Shown piece by piece: positions 33,399-41,681 of a stretch of 46,664 nucleotides of DNA; positions within the stretch are counted from its first letter, which is position 1; every line of letters begins with the position of its first letter. The notes under the pieces were generated by a model. It was not told the DNA's origin, ran no database searches, and saw only the letters and a list, made by a program, of their open reading frames with translations. A program made the position numbers and the translations under genes. Source of the DNA: Terriglobia bacterium (GTDB lineage: Bacteria > Acidobacteriota > Terriglobia > Bryobacterales > Bryobacteraceae); the NCBI GenBank assembly GCA_020073145.1, contig JAIQFS010000042.1:1-46664 (forward strand), given 5' to 3'.

Positions 33399-34427
33399 TC
33401 AGGGTCTGCCGGAACTCGCGGAGAACGCGGCTAGCGGTAAATCGATTTCGACGATCAACCCGCCCTGGGGCGCGTTCCTGGCACGGATCGTGCCGCGGTG
33501 CACGGTCACAGCGCGTTCGGCGATGGCGAGCCCGAGCCCGGCGCCATCCGAATTGCCGCTCGCCACCCGGCGGAACGGCAGGAAGATTTCGGACAACATG
33601 CTGTCCGGGACTCCCGGCCCGGAATCCCGGACGCGCAGGAGCGCGCGCGACTCGCGGACTTGCAGTGAAATCTCAACCGCGGTTCCCTCGGCGGTATGGC
33701 GGATGGCATTGCGCACCACGTTCTCGACGGCGCTGCGCAGCAGTTCTTCAAACCCGCGGATGGTGCAGGCGTCGGCTTGTTGAATCAGCACACTGCGATG
33801 GCGCGCGCGGGCTTCGAAATCGCCATCGTTGGCCACCTCCTGCACCAGGTTCGTGAGGTCCAACGGGGCCGGCGAGCCGCGATCCACGCCGCTATCGATT
33901 CGGGTGAGCGCGAGCAACTGACCGATCAAGGTGTCAAGGCGCCGGGCTTCCAGGCCGATCCGTTCGAGATTCTCCGCGGCCTCCTCGGGGGGACCTTGCT
34001 TCACCAGGCTGAGCGCCACAATCAGGCGCGACAGCGGCGAGCGCAACTCGTGCGAGACATCGCCCAGCAAGCGGCGCTGCCCGGTGACCAAGGCTTCGAT
34101 GCGCTCGGCCATCCGGTCGAAGTTGCGGGCCAGGTCCGCGATCTCATCCCGCCGGCGGGTGACGGAGGGATCGACGCGCGTGTCCAGGCGCCCTTCGGCG
34201 ATGCTGGCTGCCGCCGCGCCCAACTGATACAGCGGCTTCGTCAGATAGCGGCTGATGAAGTAACAGAAAATGCCGCCCGCCAGGGAGAAGACCACGACAT
34301 TGTGGAGCGTCACATGAACCACTCCGAATCCGAATCCTGCGTGTACAAAGAACAGCACGATGACCAGGCTGGGCACGAAGAGCGTGAGCCAGAACCACAA
34401 AAACATGGTGGCGAATAGTTTTCTCAT
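33399..34427 (-). CDS. CpxA-like sensor histidine kinase with a minimal periplasmic loop
   Basis: The 342-residue kinase has TM1 at about 8-29, a loop of only some 13 residues (GFGFGVVHVTLHN), TM2 at 44-60, a HAMP domain (TKPLYQLGAAAASIAEGRLD), the phospho-acceptor H126 in GDVSHELRSPLSRL, the N box ENVVRNAIRHT and ATP-lid motifs DSGPGVP and GAGLGLAIAERAV. The family resemblance is to CpxA, but the large periplasmic sensor of CpxA is absent, so it probably senses the membrane or a partner protein. Its start overlaps the regulator gene by 4 nt. Confidence 0.9.
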   Translation of the reverse strand: MRKLFATMFLWFWLTLFVPSLVIVLFFVHAGFGFGVVHVTLHNVVVFSLAGGIFCYFISRYLTKPLYQLGAAAASIAEGRLDTRVDPSVTRRRDEIADLARNFDRMAERIEALVTGQRRLLGDVSHELRSPLSRLIVALSLVKQGPPEEAAENLERIGLEARRLDTLIGQLLALTRIDSGVDRGSPAPLDLTNLVQEVANDGDFEARARHRSVLIQQADACTIRGFEELLRSAVENVVRNAIRHTAEGTAVEISLQVRESRALLRVRDSGPGVPDSMLSEIFLPFRRVASGNSDGAGLGLAIAERAVTVHRGTIRARNAPQGGLIVEIDLPLAAFSASSGRP

Positions 34428-35122
34428 CGCACCCCCGGCTTCGCCGGCGCAGCATAGAGGTAGCCGGCCCCGCGAACTCCCTTAATGCGCTCTCCGCCAT
34501 CCTCGAGCGGACCAAGCTTCCGCCGGAGATTGCAGACGTGGGTGTCGATGCTGCGGTCGAAGGGGGAGAAGTCGCGGCCGAGGACGTTGCGGACCAGGTC
34601 CTGGCGGCTGACGGTACTGCCGGCGACGCGCAGCAACGCCGCCAGCAGGTCGAATTCCACGGTAGTGAGATCGACCACGCCGCCGCTTCGGTGGACCGTG
34701 CGGGCTCCTCCATCCAGCTCGACGTCCCCGATGACGATGGATGCCGGCACGGGCCGCTGCGGCGCCGCTCTTCGTAGAATGGCGCGGATGCGCGCCACCA
34801 GTTCGGCCGGGTCGAAGGGCTTGGGGAGATAATCGTCCGCGCCCATCTCCAACCCTCGAACGCGATCGTGCGTATCGCCGCGGGCCGTCAGCATCAGGAT
34901 GGGCGTGCGAGACACCTGCCGGATGCGCTGCAGCGCGTCGAAACCATCGGAGCCGGGCATCATCACGTCCAGCATAATCAGAGCGTAGTCTTCGGCAAGG
35001 GCCCGTTCCACACCCATCGCGCCGCTCGCAGCCCAAGTGATTTCGAACCCTTCGCGCGCCAGGTAGCGCGTGACCAACTGGCAGAGCTCGGCGTCATCGT
35101 CAACCACCAGGACGCGTTCCAT
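34424..35122 (-). CDS. OmpR/CpxR-family response regulator
   Basis: The 232-residue regulator has the acidic pocket VVDDD (D8-D10), the phosphorylation site D52 (LIMLDVMMPGSDG), T79, K101 (YLPKPFDP), and a C-terminal winged helix with VDLTTVEFDLLAALL and FDRSIDTHVCNLRRKLG. It should bind direct-repeat DNA after phosphorylation by the adjoining kinase. Three GTCAAG direct repeats lie upstream, between it and the TIGR03435 gene. TAGAAT at 35140-35135 may be its -10 box. The ATG at 35122 is the canonical start. Confidence 0.92.
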   Translation of the reverse strand: MERVLVVDDDAELCQLVTRYLAREGFEITWAASGAMGVERALAEDYALIMLDVMMPGSDGFDALQRIRQVSRTPILMLTARGDTHDRVRGLEMGADDYLPKPFDPAELVARIRAILRRAAPQRPVPASIVIGDVELDGGARTVHRSGGVVDLTTVEFDLLAALLRVAGSTVSRQDLVRNVLGRDFSPFDRSIDTHVCNLRRKLGPLEDGGERIKGVRGAGYLYAAPAKPGVR

Positions 35123-35163
35123 GGCGAGTCTTTCATTCTAAAGCCGCGGTGAGCAGCGGCGTC

Positions 35164-35213
35164 GTCAAGATGTGTCAAGTCAAGATGGAGCAAGCGGCTT
35201 AACGGTTCTTGAC
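35164..35213. promoter_or_regulatory. Cluster of GTCAAG repeats, possible response-regulator binding site
   Basis: GTCAAG occurs as direct repeats at 35164-35169, 35174-35179 and 35179-35184, and once inverted (CTTGAC) at 35208-35213. The 10-nt and 5-nt steps place copies on the same or opposite helix face, as in OmpR-type sites. The cluster lies between the response-regulator gene and the divergent TIGR03435 gene and could control both. Confidence 0.45.
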
Positions 35214-35268
35214 GAAGCTTGGCATTTCTCGACGCGATCGGCGGCTCCGGTATCTTATAGTGGAACCC

Positions 35269-36057
35269 ATGACCAGAACCTTGACGCTTGCGACTCTGCT
35301 GGTGGTATCGCTGGATTACGGCCACTCCCAGGACCTCCCGAAAGCTCCGGCATTTGAAGTTGCCTCCATCACGCCGTGCAAGCCGGGCACTCCCGAGCCT
35401 CCGCTGGAGCACGCCGGGATGGTCCAGTTCACGTACCCGGGCGGAAATTTCCGCGCCAGCGCCACCACCGTGAAGTACCTGTTGGAGTGGGCCTACGGCA
35501 TCCAGCCCTCCCAGCACTCGGGCGGTCCTTCCTGGATCGACCAGGATCGGTACGACATTATCGCCAAGGCCGAAGGCAGTGCCAGCGACGACCAGATGAA
35601 GCTGATGGCGCAGCGGCTGCTGGCCGACCGGTTTCAGTTAAAGGTTCATCACGAGAGTAAAGACCTTTCCGTGCTGGTGGTCTCGGTCGGAAAGACCGCT
35701 CCCAAGCTATTCCCGCCGAAAGAAGGGGAGACGCACTCACTCCGATTCGCTCCGCAGACGGGGACGGATCAAAAGGTCGTGGGGTACCACCTGGTGGCCA
35801 CGCGGTACTCGCTCGCTCAATTGAACGACGCGTTCGCGCGGCAGTTGGGACGTGTCATTGTGAACAAGACCGGCCTCGATGGTGAATACGATTTCACCAT
35901 GGACATCACGATGGATGACGGCCAATCCAATCCCAGGGACCCGTCGGTTCTCCTGAACGCGATGAAGGACCAACTCGGGCTGACCGTGAAGTCCGACAAA
36001 ATCCCAGTGGACATCCTGGTGATCGATAGCGCGGAGAAGGTCGCAGCCGGAAACTAG
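35269..36057 (+). CDS. TIGR03435 family soil-associated secreted protein
   Basis: The 262-residue product has a signal peptide (MTRTLTLATLLVVSLDYGHS) and the family landmarks PAFEVASITPCKPG, GGNFRASATTVKYLLEWAYG, GGPSWIDQDRYDIIAKAEG, MAQRLLADRFQLKVHHESKD, NKTGLDGEYDFTM and ILVIDSAEK. TIGR03435 proteins are greatly expanded in Solibacter-type acidobacteria; their function is unknown. Some copies are fused to M56 peptidase sensors; this one is free. The ATG at 35269 has no clear Shine-Dalgarno. TTATAG lies 8 nt upstream. Confidence 0.9.
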   Translation: MTRTLTLATLLVVSLDYGHSQDLPKAPAFEVASITPCKPGTPEPPLEHAGMVQFTYPGGNFRASATTVKYLLEWAYGIQPSQHSGGPSWIDQDRYDIIAKAEGSASDDQMKLMAQRLLADRFQLKVHHESKDLSVLVVSVGKTAPKLFPPKEGETHSLRFAPQTGTDQKVVGYHLVATRYSLAQLNDAFARQLGRVIVNKTGLDGEYDFTMDITMDDGQSNPRDPSVLLNAMKDQLGLTVKSDKIPVDILVIDSAEKVAAGN

Positions 36058-36094
36058 CGGGCCGCTTCACGGATTCGGGAAGGGCCCGTCTGCC

Positions 36095-37657
36095 CTACTT
36101 CTTCCTGGCCGCTGCGTCTTTCAGGGCCTTCAGATGCGGCAGGTCGTGATCCTCTTCGTGGCACGCGCCTTCGGTCAGTTCGAACTTCTCGCGCTTGAAT
36201 GACATGGCGAGGGTCCACGGCCGGGTATAGACCACGGGATCGGTGACCGTGGCCTGGTAGCTTACGCTGTCGGGACCGGTCGGGGTGAATCGTTCCACCA
36301 CGTGCTCGGCATAGCTCACAATCTCGCCGCCCTCGTTCAGCCAGGTCTTGCCGTTGAAGTTGGCGGTGTCCACCACCAGCGTGTCGCCCTCCCAATGGCC
36401 CACCGAATCGCCCTGCCACAGGCGGATCGTATCGGGGAGGTGCGGGCGCCCATCCAGACGCACGATGCGCCAGGCCACGCGCTCGTGCAGAAAAACGATC
36501 GCATCGGAAGTCTGAATGATGTCGAACGCCGTGGGGACGTACATCGAGCGCGGAACGCCGGCGGGGAAACAGTGCGCGGTCGGATCATCATAACCGCGCG
36601 CCGTCGTCTGCCGGTCGGCCAACTCCGCCACGGCCCAGGGCTGCATTGGCAGCTTCCCGTCCGGCGGATCGATCAAAACACCGCGCCCGCCGGGGGTGAG
36701 CGAGTTGCCGGTGCGCCGCTCCAGGCCGTAGTTCGCGCCCCCCGCGTCGGGCTCGTAGAATCCTTGCAGGTCCGGCTTGCCGTCCGGCCTTCGTCGCAGA
36801 TTCGCCGCGGCCTTCCGCGGAGGCGTCGGCGCGGGCGCAGTGGATGCCGTGGCCGGCGCCGCGGTTCCCTTGCCCGGATACCAGGTTCGCTCCTCGCGCG
36901 GGAACGCGCCATTCGCTTCCTCGGCTTCGGCCTGGCACACGTACTCGAAGAGCCGGTCCCGATCGGTGCGCCGGTGCAGGGTCAGGCTCAGAGTCCACGG
37001 CTTGGTGAACACTTTTGCATCGTCGATGGCGGCCTCGTACTCAATCGTGTCCGGGCCGGTCATGCGGTATCGCTCCACCACGTGGAGGGCATCGCTATGA
37101 AAGTCGCCCGCCATGTCGAACCAAGTCTTGTCATTGTTGTTGCGAACGTCCACCACCAGGGTGTCGCCGTCCCATCGGCCGCGCGAGTCGCCCATCCAGG
37201 AATCGATGTCGGTGGGGTGCGCGCTGCCATCGGTGTAAATCAGGCGATAGTCCAGCGACCACTCGAAGGCCATCGCCAGGGTCCGGGGCGTTTGGAAAAT
37301 CTGAAACGGGAACTCCAGATACATGATGCGCGGCACACCGGGCATGTAGCAGCGATTGAGCGGATCGGCCGTCTGGCGATTGCGGAAGTTCTCGGCCTTC
37401 TTGGCGGCGGCCCACGGCTGATAGGGGATCGTGCCGCCGGCGACCACGGACCGGCCAGCCAGCATATTGAATCCCGCGGCGTGATCCTCCAGATCGGCGG
37501 CCGCACTGCTGGACGCCTGCCAAATGCCTTCGAGGTTCGGCTTGCCGTCGGCCGTGCGCGGCACCGGTTGGCGGGATGCCGGCGTGCCTTGCGCGGCGGC
37601 GCTGAACACGCCGGTCAGGGCAATCGTCAGGAGGATAGCGAGAGAGTGCGTCTGCAT
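36095..37657 (-). CDS. Secreted WxGDxL-family protein with two tandem repeats (copy D)
   Basis: The 520-residue product has a signal peptide (MQTHSLAILLTIALTGVFSA) and two homologous halves. The first has YMPGVPRIMYLEFPFQIFQT, GRWDGDTLVVDVRNNNDKTW and ALHVVERYRMTGPDTIEYEA. The second has CFPAGVPRSMYVPTAFDIIQ, GHWEGDTLVVDTANFNGKTW and AEHVVERFTPTGPDSVSYQA. It is thus an internal duplication. The single-unit protein at 45666 has the same landmarks. It is the last gene of the MBL/WxGDxL cluster (40577 to 36095), with 165 nt separating it from copy B. The function is unknown. An ATG nine codons earlier is an alternative start. Confidence 0.82.
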   Translation of the reverse strand: MQTHSLAILLTIALTGVFSAAAQGTPASRQPVPRTADGKPNLEGIWQASSSAAADLEDHAAGFNMLAGRSVVAGGTIPYQPWAAAKKAENFRNRQTADPLNRCYMPGVPRIMYLEFPFQIFQTPRTLAMAFEWSLDYRLIYTDGSAHPTDIDSWMGDSRGRWDGDTLVVDVRNNNDKTWFDMAGDFHSDALHVVERYRMTGPDTIEYEAAIDDAKVFTKPWTLSLTLHRRTDRDRLFEYVCQAEAEEANGAFPREERTWYPGKGTAAPATASTAPAPTPPRKAAANLRRRPDGKPDLQGFYEPDAGGANYGLERRTGNSLTPGGRGVLIDPPDGKLPMQPWAVAELADRQTTARGYDDPTAHCFPAGVPRSMYVPTAFDIIQTSDAIVFLHERVAWRIVRLDGRPHLPDTIRLWQGDSVGHWEGDTLVVDTANFNGKTWLNEGGEIVSYAEHVVERFTPTGPDSVSYQATVTDPVVYTRPWTLAMSFKREKFELTEGACHEEDHDLPHLKALKDAAARKK

Positions 37658-37822
37658 ACGTGAGCGATGGATGGATGAAGGCATGGCTGGATTGCGGCCG
37701 GGCTACCGAGCATTCCGGAAAAACGGCTCAACCACCATCAGACCACACCTGTTGGTGGTTCTTTGGTTCCGAATCGCACCGTTGGGGACGCGCGGCAAGC
37801 TCCGCAGTTCTGCGGGGCCGGC

Positions 37823-38710
37823 CTAATTCCCCGCCGGTCCGCCGCAGTTCCTCTGGCACTTGGCCGGCATCTTGAATCCGTCCTTGATCTTGTCGCGGAA
37901 TGCCGGGTACATGGTCTCAGCTCCGCCCATGGCGGCTTCCTTGGGAATGCCGTAGAGCTTGGTCATTTCATCCACCAGAGGATTCCGCCCCGGAAGATAA
38001 TGCGGCACGACGCCCTCGGCCACTCCCTCGTCCCCCACCACGCAGGGCGGGCCTCCGGAGTTCATCAGCGTCGGCGCAGTCACGAAGGTGCGGCTGATGT
38101 AGTACGGCTCGGACAGATAGATCGGGTCTTCGAGCTGCGACGCCAGCGTCAGCATGTCGCCGTGCCGAATGAAATGGGTGGTCATGGTGGCCTGGTTGCT
38201 GGTCATCACGCCATTGCGGCGCAGGTATCCGGTCAGCATGTGGGTGGTGTAGGCGGTCAACACATTGCCGTCCCAGACGCCGGTGGTGAAGCCCTCCTGG
38301 CTATGGGGAGCGCTTTTCGACGGGTGCGGACGGCCGTCCATCCAGATGGTCATCTGGGCGCGGTCTTCCCACGCGCCCACCACCCAGGCAACCGTCTTTC
38401 CCGTGAGCGGATCGGTTTCGTTCCAGATCTTTACGCCGAAGGTGCCCACCATCATGTGCCACTGGGAATAGAAGGCGCAGATGCGCTCGGGCATGGAAAT
38501 TTGCGATTGCGAATTCATCAAGGCATAGGCGCGCCCGGATGCGTTGAAGGGAATGCCAGTGAAGTCGCCGGGGTTCGGACCGGCGCCGCGCTCCAGGGCA
38601 TCCTCGTGATTCTTGGATTGCCAGGATCCCGAGAGATCCACCTGGGCCAGCGCCGGAAGGCCCGCGCCCAGCAGCAGCGCCGCGGCCAGAGTGACTCGTG
38701 TTCGTGTCAT
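37823..38710 (-). CDS. Secreted WxGDxL-family protein (copy B)
   Basis: The 295-residue protein has a signal peptide (MTRTRVTLAAALLLGAGLPA, cleaved near ALAQ). It carries MTIWMDGRPHPSKSAPHSQE, TGVWDGNVLTAYTTHMLTGY, MTTHFIRHGDMLTLASQLED, PIYLSEPYYISRTF, VPHYLPGRNPLVDEM and GGAETMYPAFRDKI. All of these have counterparts in the protein at 24325, so the two are close paralogues. The C-terminus has two cysteines (KCQRNC). It follows copy C by 16 nt on the same strand. The function is unknown. Confidence 0.82.
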   Translation of the reverse strand: MTRTRVTLAAALLLGAGLPALAQVDLSGSWQSKNHEDALERGAGPNPGDFTGIPFNASGRAYALMNSQSQISMPERICAFYSQWHMMVGTFGVKIWNETDPLTGKTVAWVVGAWEDRAQMTIWMDGRPHPSKSAPHSQEGFTTGVWDGNVLTAYTTHMLTGYLRRNGVMTSNQATMTTHFIRHGDMLTLASQLEDPIYLSEPYYISRTFVTAPTLMNSGGPPCVVGDEGVAEGVVPHYLPGRNPLVDEMTKLYGIPKEAAMGGAETMYPAFRDKIKDGFKMPAKCQRNCGGPAGN

Positions 38711-38726
38711 CGGTGATTCCCTTTCC

Positions 38727-39512
38727 TTACCATTTCGCGGAGCAGGCCGAGGGCTTCCACCCGTCGTCGCCCGCCTGCTTCTTGAAGTGCGAGGTGATGA
38801 TGAACGGTTCGCGCAGATACTCAGGGTCTGTGGTGACGGTGGTCACCACCAGCATCACGTCGCCGTTATGCTCCTTGATCATGTCGTAGTATTCCGTGAG
38901 AACCGCATTTTGACTGTACGGAACGCCGTTCTTTCGCAGATAGCCGGCCTTCAGATGAGTGGTGGTCACCTTGAGCGAGCCTTTGCCCTGCGGAGGCGCA
39001 TCGGGGTTGGGAGCCGCCGCCCCGCGCCCGCCGCCCGCGGTTTCCCACGCGGCCACGGAGTCTCCCTGCAGCGTTGCCGGACCGGCGGGCGGCTTCCAGT
39101 CTCCGAAGTGAAACAGGCGGGTCTGGGTTCCGGCGTCGGTGTCCATGCGCAGGGTTTGGTCGTCCTGCCAGGTGAAGCGCAGATGCTCCGGCACGCGGAG
39201 CAAGGCCGGCGCTCCATACGATTTGCACGCCTCGCCGGCGGCCTCATCCTTGGCGGGATCCCAGGTGTCCGCCACCCGCTTGGAGGCCGCGGTCATCGGC
39301 ACGCCCTGGTAATCGCCGGGGGAGGGCGTCACCATGCGGAAGCGCCAATCCTCGTCCACGATGGAAACCCAATAGCCGGTCAGATCGATCGGCGCCGTGG
39401 CCTTGGCGGTGGGCGGCGCTCCGCCCCGGCCGCCTCGCGGCGCCTGCGCCATCAGGGGCAGCGCTGCGGCCAGCGCCAGCGCGCAAACTGTGTTGACTCT
39501 TCGACGTCCCAT
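38727..39512 (-). CDS. Secreted WxGDxL-family protein (copy C)
   Basis: The 261-residue protein has a signal peptide ending near PLMAQAPRGG, then IDLTGYWVSIVDEDWRFRMV, GDYQGVPMTAASKRVADTWD, SLKVTTTHLKAGYLRKNGVP and DPEYLREPFIITSHF. It is the most divergent of the single-unit copies and lacks the IWMDGRPHP block. The ATG at 39512 has AGAGAAG upstream and gives the best signal peptide; an ATG at 39554, directly after the MBL stop codon, is possible. It is the second gene of the cluster. Confidence 0.8.
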   Translation of the reverse strand: MGRRRVNTVCALALAAALPLMAQAPRGGRGGAPPTAKATAPIDLTGYWVSIVDEDWRFRMVTPSPGDYQGVPMTAASKRVADTWDPAKDEAAGEACKSYGAPALLRVPEHLRFTWQDDQTLRMDTDAGTQTRLFHFGDWKPPAGPATLQGDSVAAWETAGGGRGAAAPNPDAPPQGKGSLKVTTTHLKAGYLRKNGVPYSQNAVLTEYYDMIKEHNGDVMLVVTTVTTDPEYLREPFIITSHFKKQAGDDGWKPSACSAKW

Positions 39513-39554
39513 GCGGCTTCTCTTTTCTGAAGGGCTCATCCGGTGGCGCGGCAT

Positions 39555-40577
39555 CTACTTTTTCGCCGTCAGGCTTTTGTACACCGACTCGACAAAGCCG
39601 CTGGTGGAACCCGGCTGCGTGCCGTATTCGGTCTCGAAGGGCTTGGCCGGAGACGCCTCCTGGATTTGACTCAGCGTCTTACCCTGCTTGATCAGATCCG
39701 CAATCGTGTCCCGGACGACCACCACCATATCCCGGTAATTCACCACATCCAATTGCACGCACAGCCGCCCGTGGCCGGGAATCACATAGGTCCCGACGCC
39801 TTCATAAATAAACGGCCCCGGCGGAACCGCCAGAGCGATGAGCCGGTTGAGCGCGTCGATCTCGCCTTGCACCGTGCCGCCGTTGGCGATATCGATCACC
39901 GGAAAGCGCGTGGTGTCCAGAATGTCGCCGGCGGCGACGACGTCGGAGCGCCGGAAGAACACGAAACTGTCGGCATCGCTGTGAGCCGCCGGCTGGTAAA
40001 AGGCTTCGATGGCCTCATCATTCATGCGAATATATTTGCGGTCGGTATAAAACGCTTCGGTGGGCCAGGTCTCCACCGGAAAGGCAGAAGTTTTGCCGGT
40101 GGGAGCGCTCATCCTCTTGAGTACACTCTCATGCGCCATGATGGACGCGCCGCCGCCATTGGTCATGGCATTGACGAAGGTGGAATTGCCCAGTGCGTTG
40201 GTGAAGATGGTGAGTCCCGCTTTGGCCAGCTTGCCGTTGCCGCTGACGTGATCGGGGTCGGCGTTGGTGTCGATGATGTAGCGGATGGGGAGATCGGTCA
40301 GTTTCCGGATTTCGGCCAGGACCTGGCTGGACGCCCCTTCCGTGCCCGCATCCACCAGCACCACGCCGTCCATGCCGATCTGGACGCCGATGTTTCCGCC
40401 GGCCCCGGCAATCATATAGAAGTTGGGGTGAACCTTCACCACATCCAGCCCGCCGGGTTCCGGCTCGGCGGCCCGGATTGAGACGGCGGCGCAGGCCAGC
40501 CATCCCAAGGCGGCTGCCACGGTCCAGCAGGTTCTGGCCTTCGTCAAACGTCGCTTTCCCGTTGTACCGGAACGCAT
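39555..40577 (-). CDS. Secreted MBL-fold protein with a degenerate zinc motif
   Basis: The 340-residue product has a signal peptide (ending near IRAAEPEP) and the MBL fold. In place of HxHxDH it reads DTNADPDH: N105 and D107 replace the first two histidines, while D109 and H110 remain. The later ligands are intact (His in PAAHSDADS, Asp in VAAGDIL, His in PGHGRLC). Thus the first zinc site is probably lost and the second is kept. It is a paralogue of the 25200 protein (same closing VYKSL..KK). GGAG 7 nt before the ATG at 40577 supports the start. It is the first gene of the MBL/WxGDxL cluster, whose next start follows directly after its stop. Confidence 0.85.
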   Translation of the reverse strand: MRSGTTGKRRLTKARTCWTVAAALGWLACAAVSIRAAEPEPGGLDVVKVHPNFYMIAGAGGNIGVQIGMDGVVLVDAGTEGASSQVLAEIRKLTDLPIRYIIDTNADPDHVSGNGKLAKAGLTIFTNALGNSTFVNAMTNGGGASIMAHESVLKRMSAPTGKTSAFPVETWPTEAFYTDRKYIRMNDEAIEAFYQPAAHSDADSFVFFRRSDVVAAGDILDTTRFPVIDIANGGTVQGEIDALNRLIALAVPPGPFIYEGVGTYVIPGHGRLCVQLDVVNYRDMVVVVRDTIADLIKQGKTLSQIQEASPAKPFETEYGTQPGSTSGFVESVYKSLTAKK

Positions 40578-40785
40578 GGTCACACTCCCTGAATTGGGAA
40601 CAACGCAAGCCTCGAATCAAGAAAGCGTCGAGAGCTTGCCCCCCAATGGATCGATAGTCATCTTGACAGGACGGGAACTACGGAGTCAAGGCGGGCCGGG
40701 GGTTTGGACGGGGCGGACGGGTCAAGGGGCCTTCCGGATCGGTGGTTCCGGTTGGCCCCAAGTGGCATCGCTGTGTTCCGGCTGG

Positions 40786-41025
40786 TTACGCCGCCAGTGG
40801 CGTGGAAAATGTTGCGGAGCCGGCAGCGGGATTTCCGACTTCGCTCACTCGCCCCTGCGCCGCAATCGCGACATCGGGATACACCACTTCCGAGAAGACG
40901 AGGTTCCGAACCAGCCGGTACACACTCTGCGCCGACTGGCAAAGCGCGCAATTTTCCACCTCACACGCGCGTTCATGCTCCAGCAGGTCGTCCAGGTAAA
41001 TCGACATCTCATCGTTGCCATGCAT
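40786..41025 (-). CDS. Small Cys-containing hypothetical protein
   Basis: The 79-residue protein starts at an ATG 6 nt after a perfect AGGAGG, the strongest argument that it is real. The N-terminal half is helical with three cysteines (HERACEVENCALCQSAQSVY), which suggests a metal site like that in anti-sigma zinc-finger or small regulator proteins. The C-terminal half is low in features. I do not recognise the family. Confidence 0.5.
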   Translation of the reverse strand: MHGNDEMSIYLDDLLEHERACEVENCALCQSAQSVYRLVRNLVFSEVVYPDVAIAAQGRVSEVGNPAAGSATFSTPLAA

Positions 41026-41091
41026 CACGCACCTCCTCAGCGCGGGGCCAGGGAAGAGAGTCCGCCCTGGCCTCGCGCCTGCAACCGCTCT

Positions 41092-41448
41092 TCAGCGGCG
41101 ATACCCATCGCCGAATCCGCGCTCATGCTCCTCACCGCGGCCCCGGTCGTGATCCCGATAGCCGTCCCGATCCAGGCGGTGTTGGTCCCGGTCCTGCGCA
41201 GTCCAATGCGATCCATACGGCGTTGTCCAGTAGCCGGCCACCCATCCGCCATTGGTGTTCCGATACGCATCCACCCAGGTGTACCCAGGACCCGGGCAGG
41301 GCGGACGCACGCTGGCTGCCGCGAAGGGACGCGCGTCATAACCGGGCTCACCGATGCGCACTCCGGCCGAGAAATGCGTTTCGGCAAACAGACAACCTCC
41401 CGCCAGCAAGAATAACGGAAGCAGCTTCGGAAGCAGCTTCTTGTTCAT
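41092..41448 (-). CDS. Small secreted YxWV/WxxGxW-repeat protein
   Basis: The 118-residue product starts MNKKLLPKLLPLFLLAGGCL after a GGAGG site (41448), with a signal or lipoprotein-type peptide. The body has GPGYTWVDAYRNTNGGWVAG and YWTTPYGSHW, a pattern typical of small exported proteins with YXWV/BcpO-type WxxGxW repeats. The C-terminus is very rich in Asp, Arg and His. It may be a stress-type envelope protein; the function is unknown. The frame is open back to 41604. Confidence 0.72.
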   Translation of the reverse strand: MNKKLLPKLLPLFLLAGGCLFAETHFSAGVRIGEPGYDARPFAAASVRPPCPGPGYTWVDAYRNTNGGWVAGYWTTPYGSHWTAQDRDQHRLDRDGYRDHDRGRGEEHERGFGDGYRR

Positions 41449-41681
41449 GACATCCTCCCTTCCTACGCCGGTTCCAGGTGCATCTGGGTTGCCAGAGTGC
41501 AAGTGGTTCAGAATCCGCGGGAAGGGCGCCGGGATCGGTTGGAGGGCAGCCACACTTGGTGGAATTGAGCCGGTCCGGAGCCGGCAGGATGAAGGAGGCT
41601 TCACGTTTGTGGCTCATATTACCTACCCATGGGCTGCGGCACCGGATTCCCGCCGCGCTTGGCAGACGATACAATCTCCCT

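Noticed and set aside
36302-37663. 453-codon plus-strand open frame over the WxGDxL copy D
   Set aside because: Antisense shadow; no start site or domain, and the minus-strand frame has a signal peptide and two conserved units.
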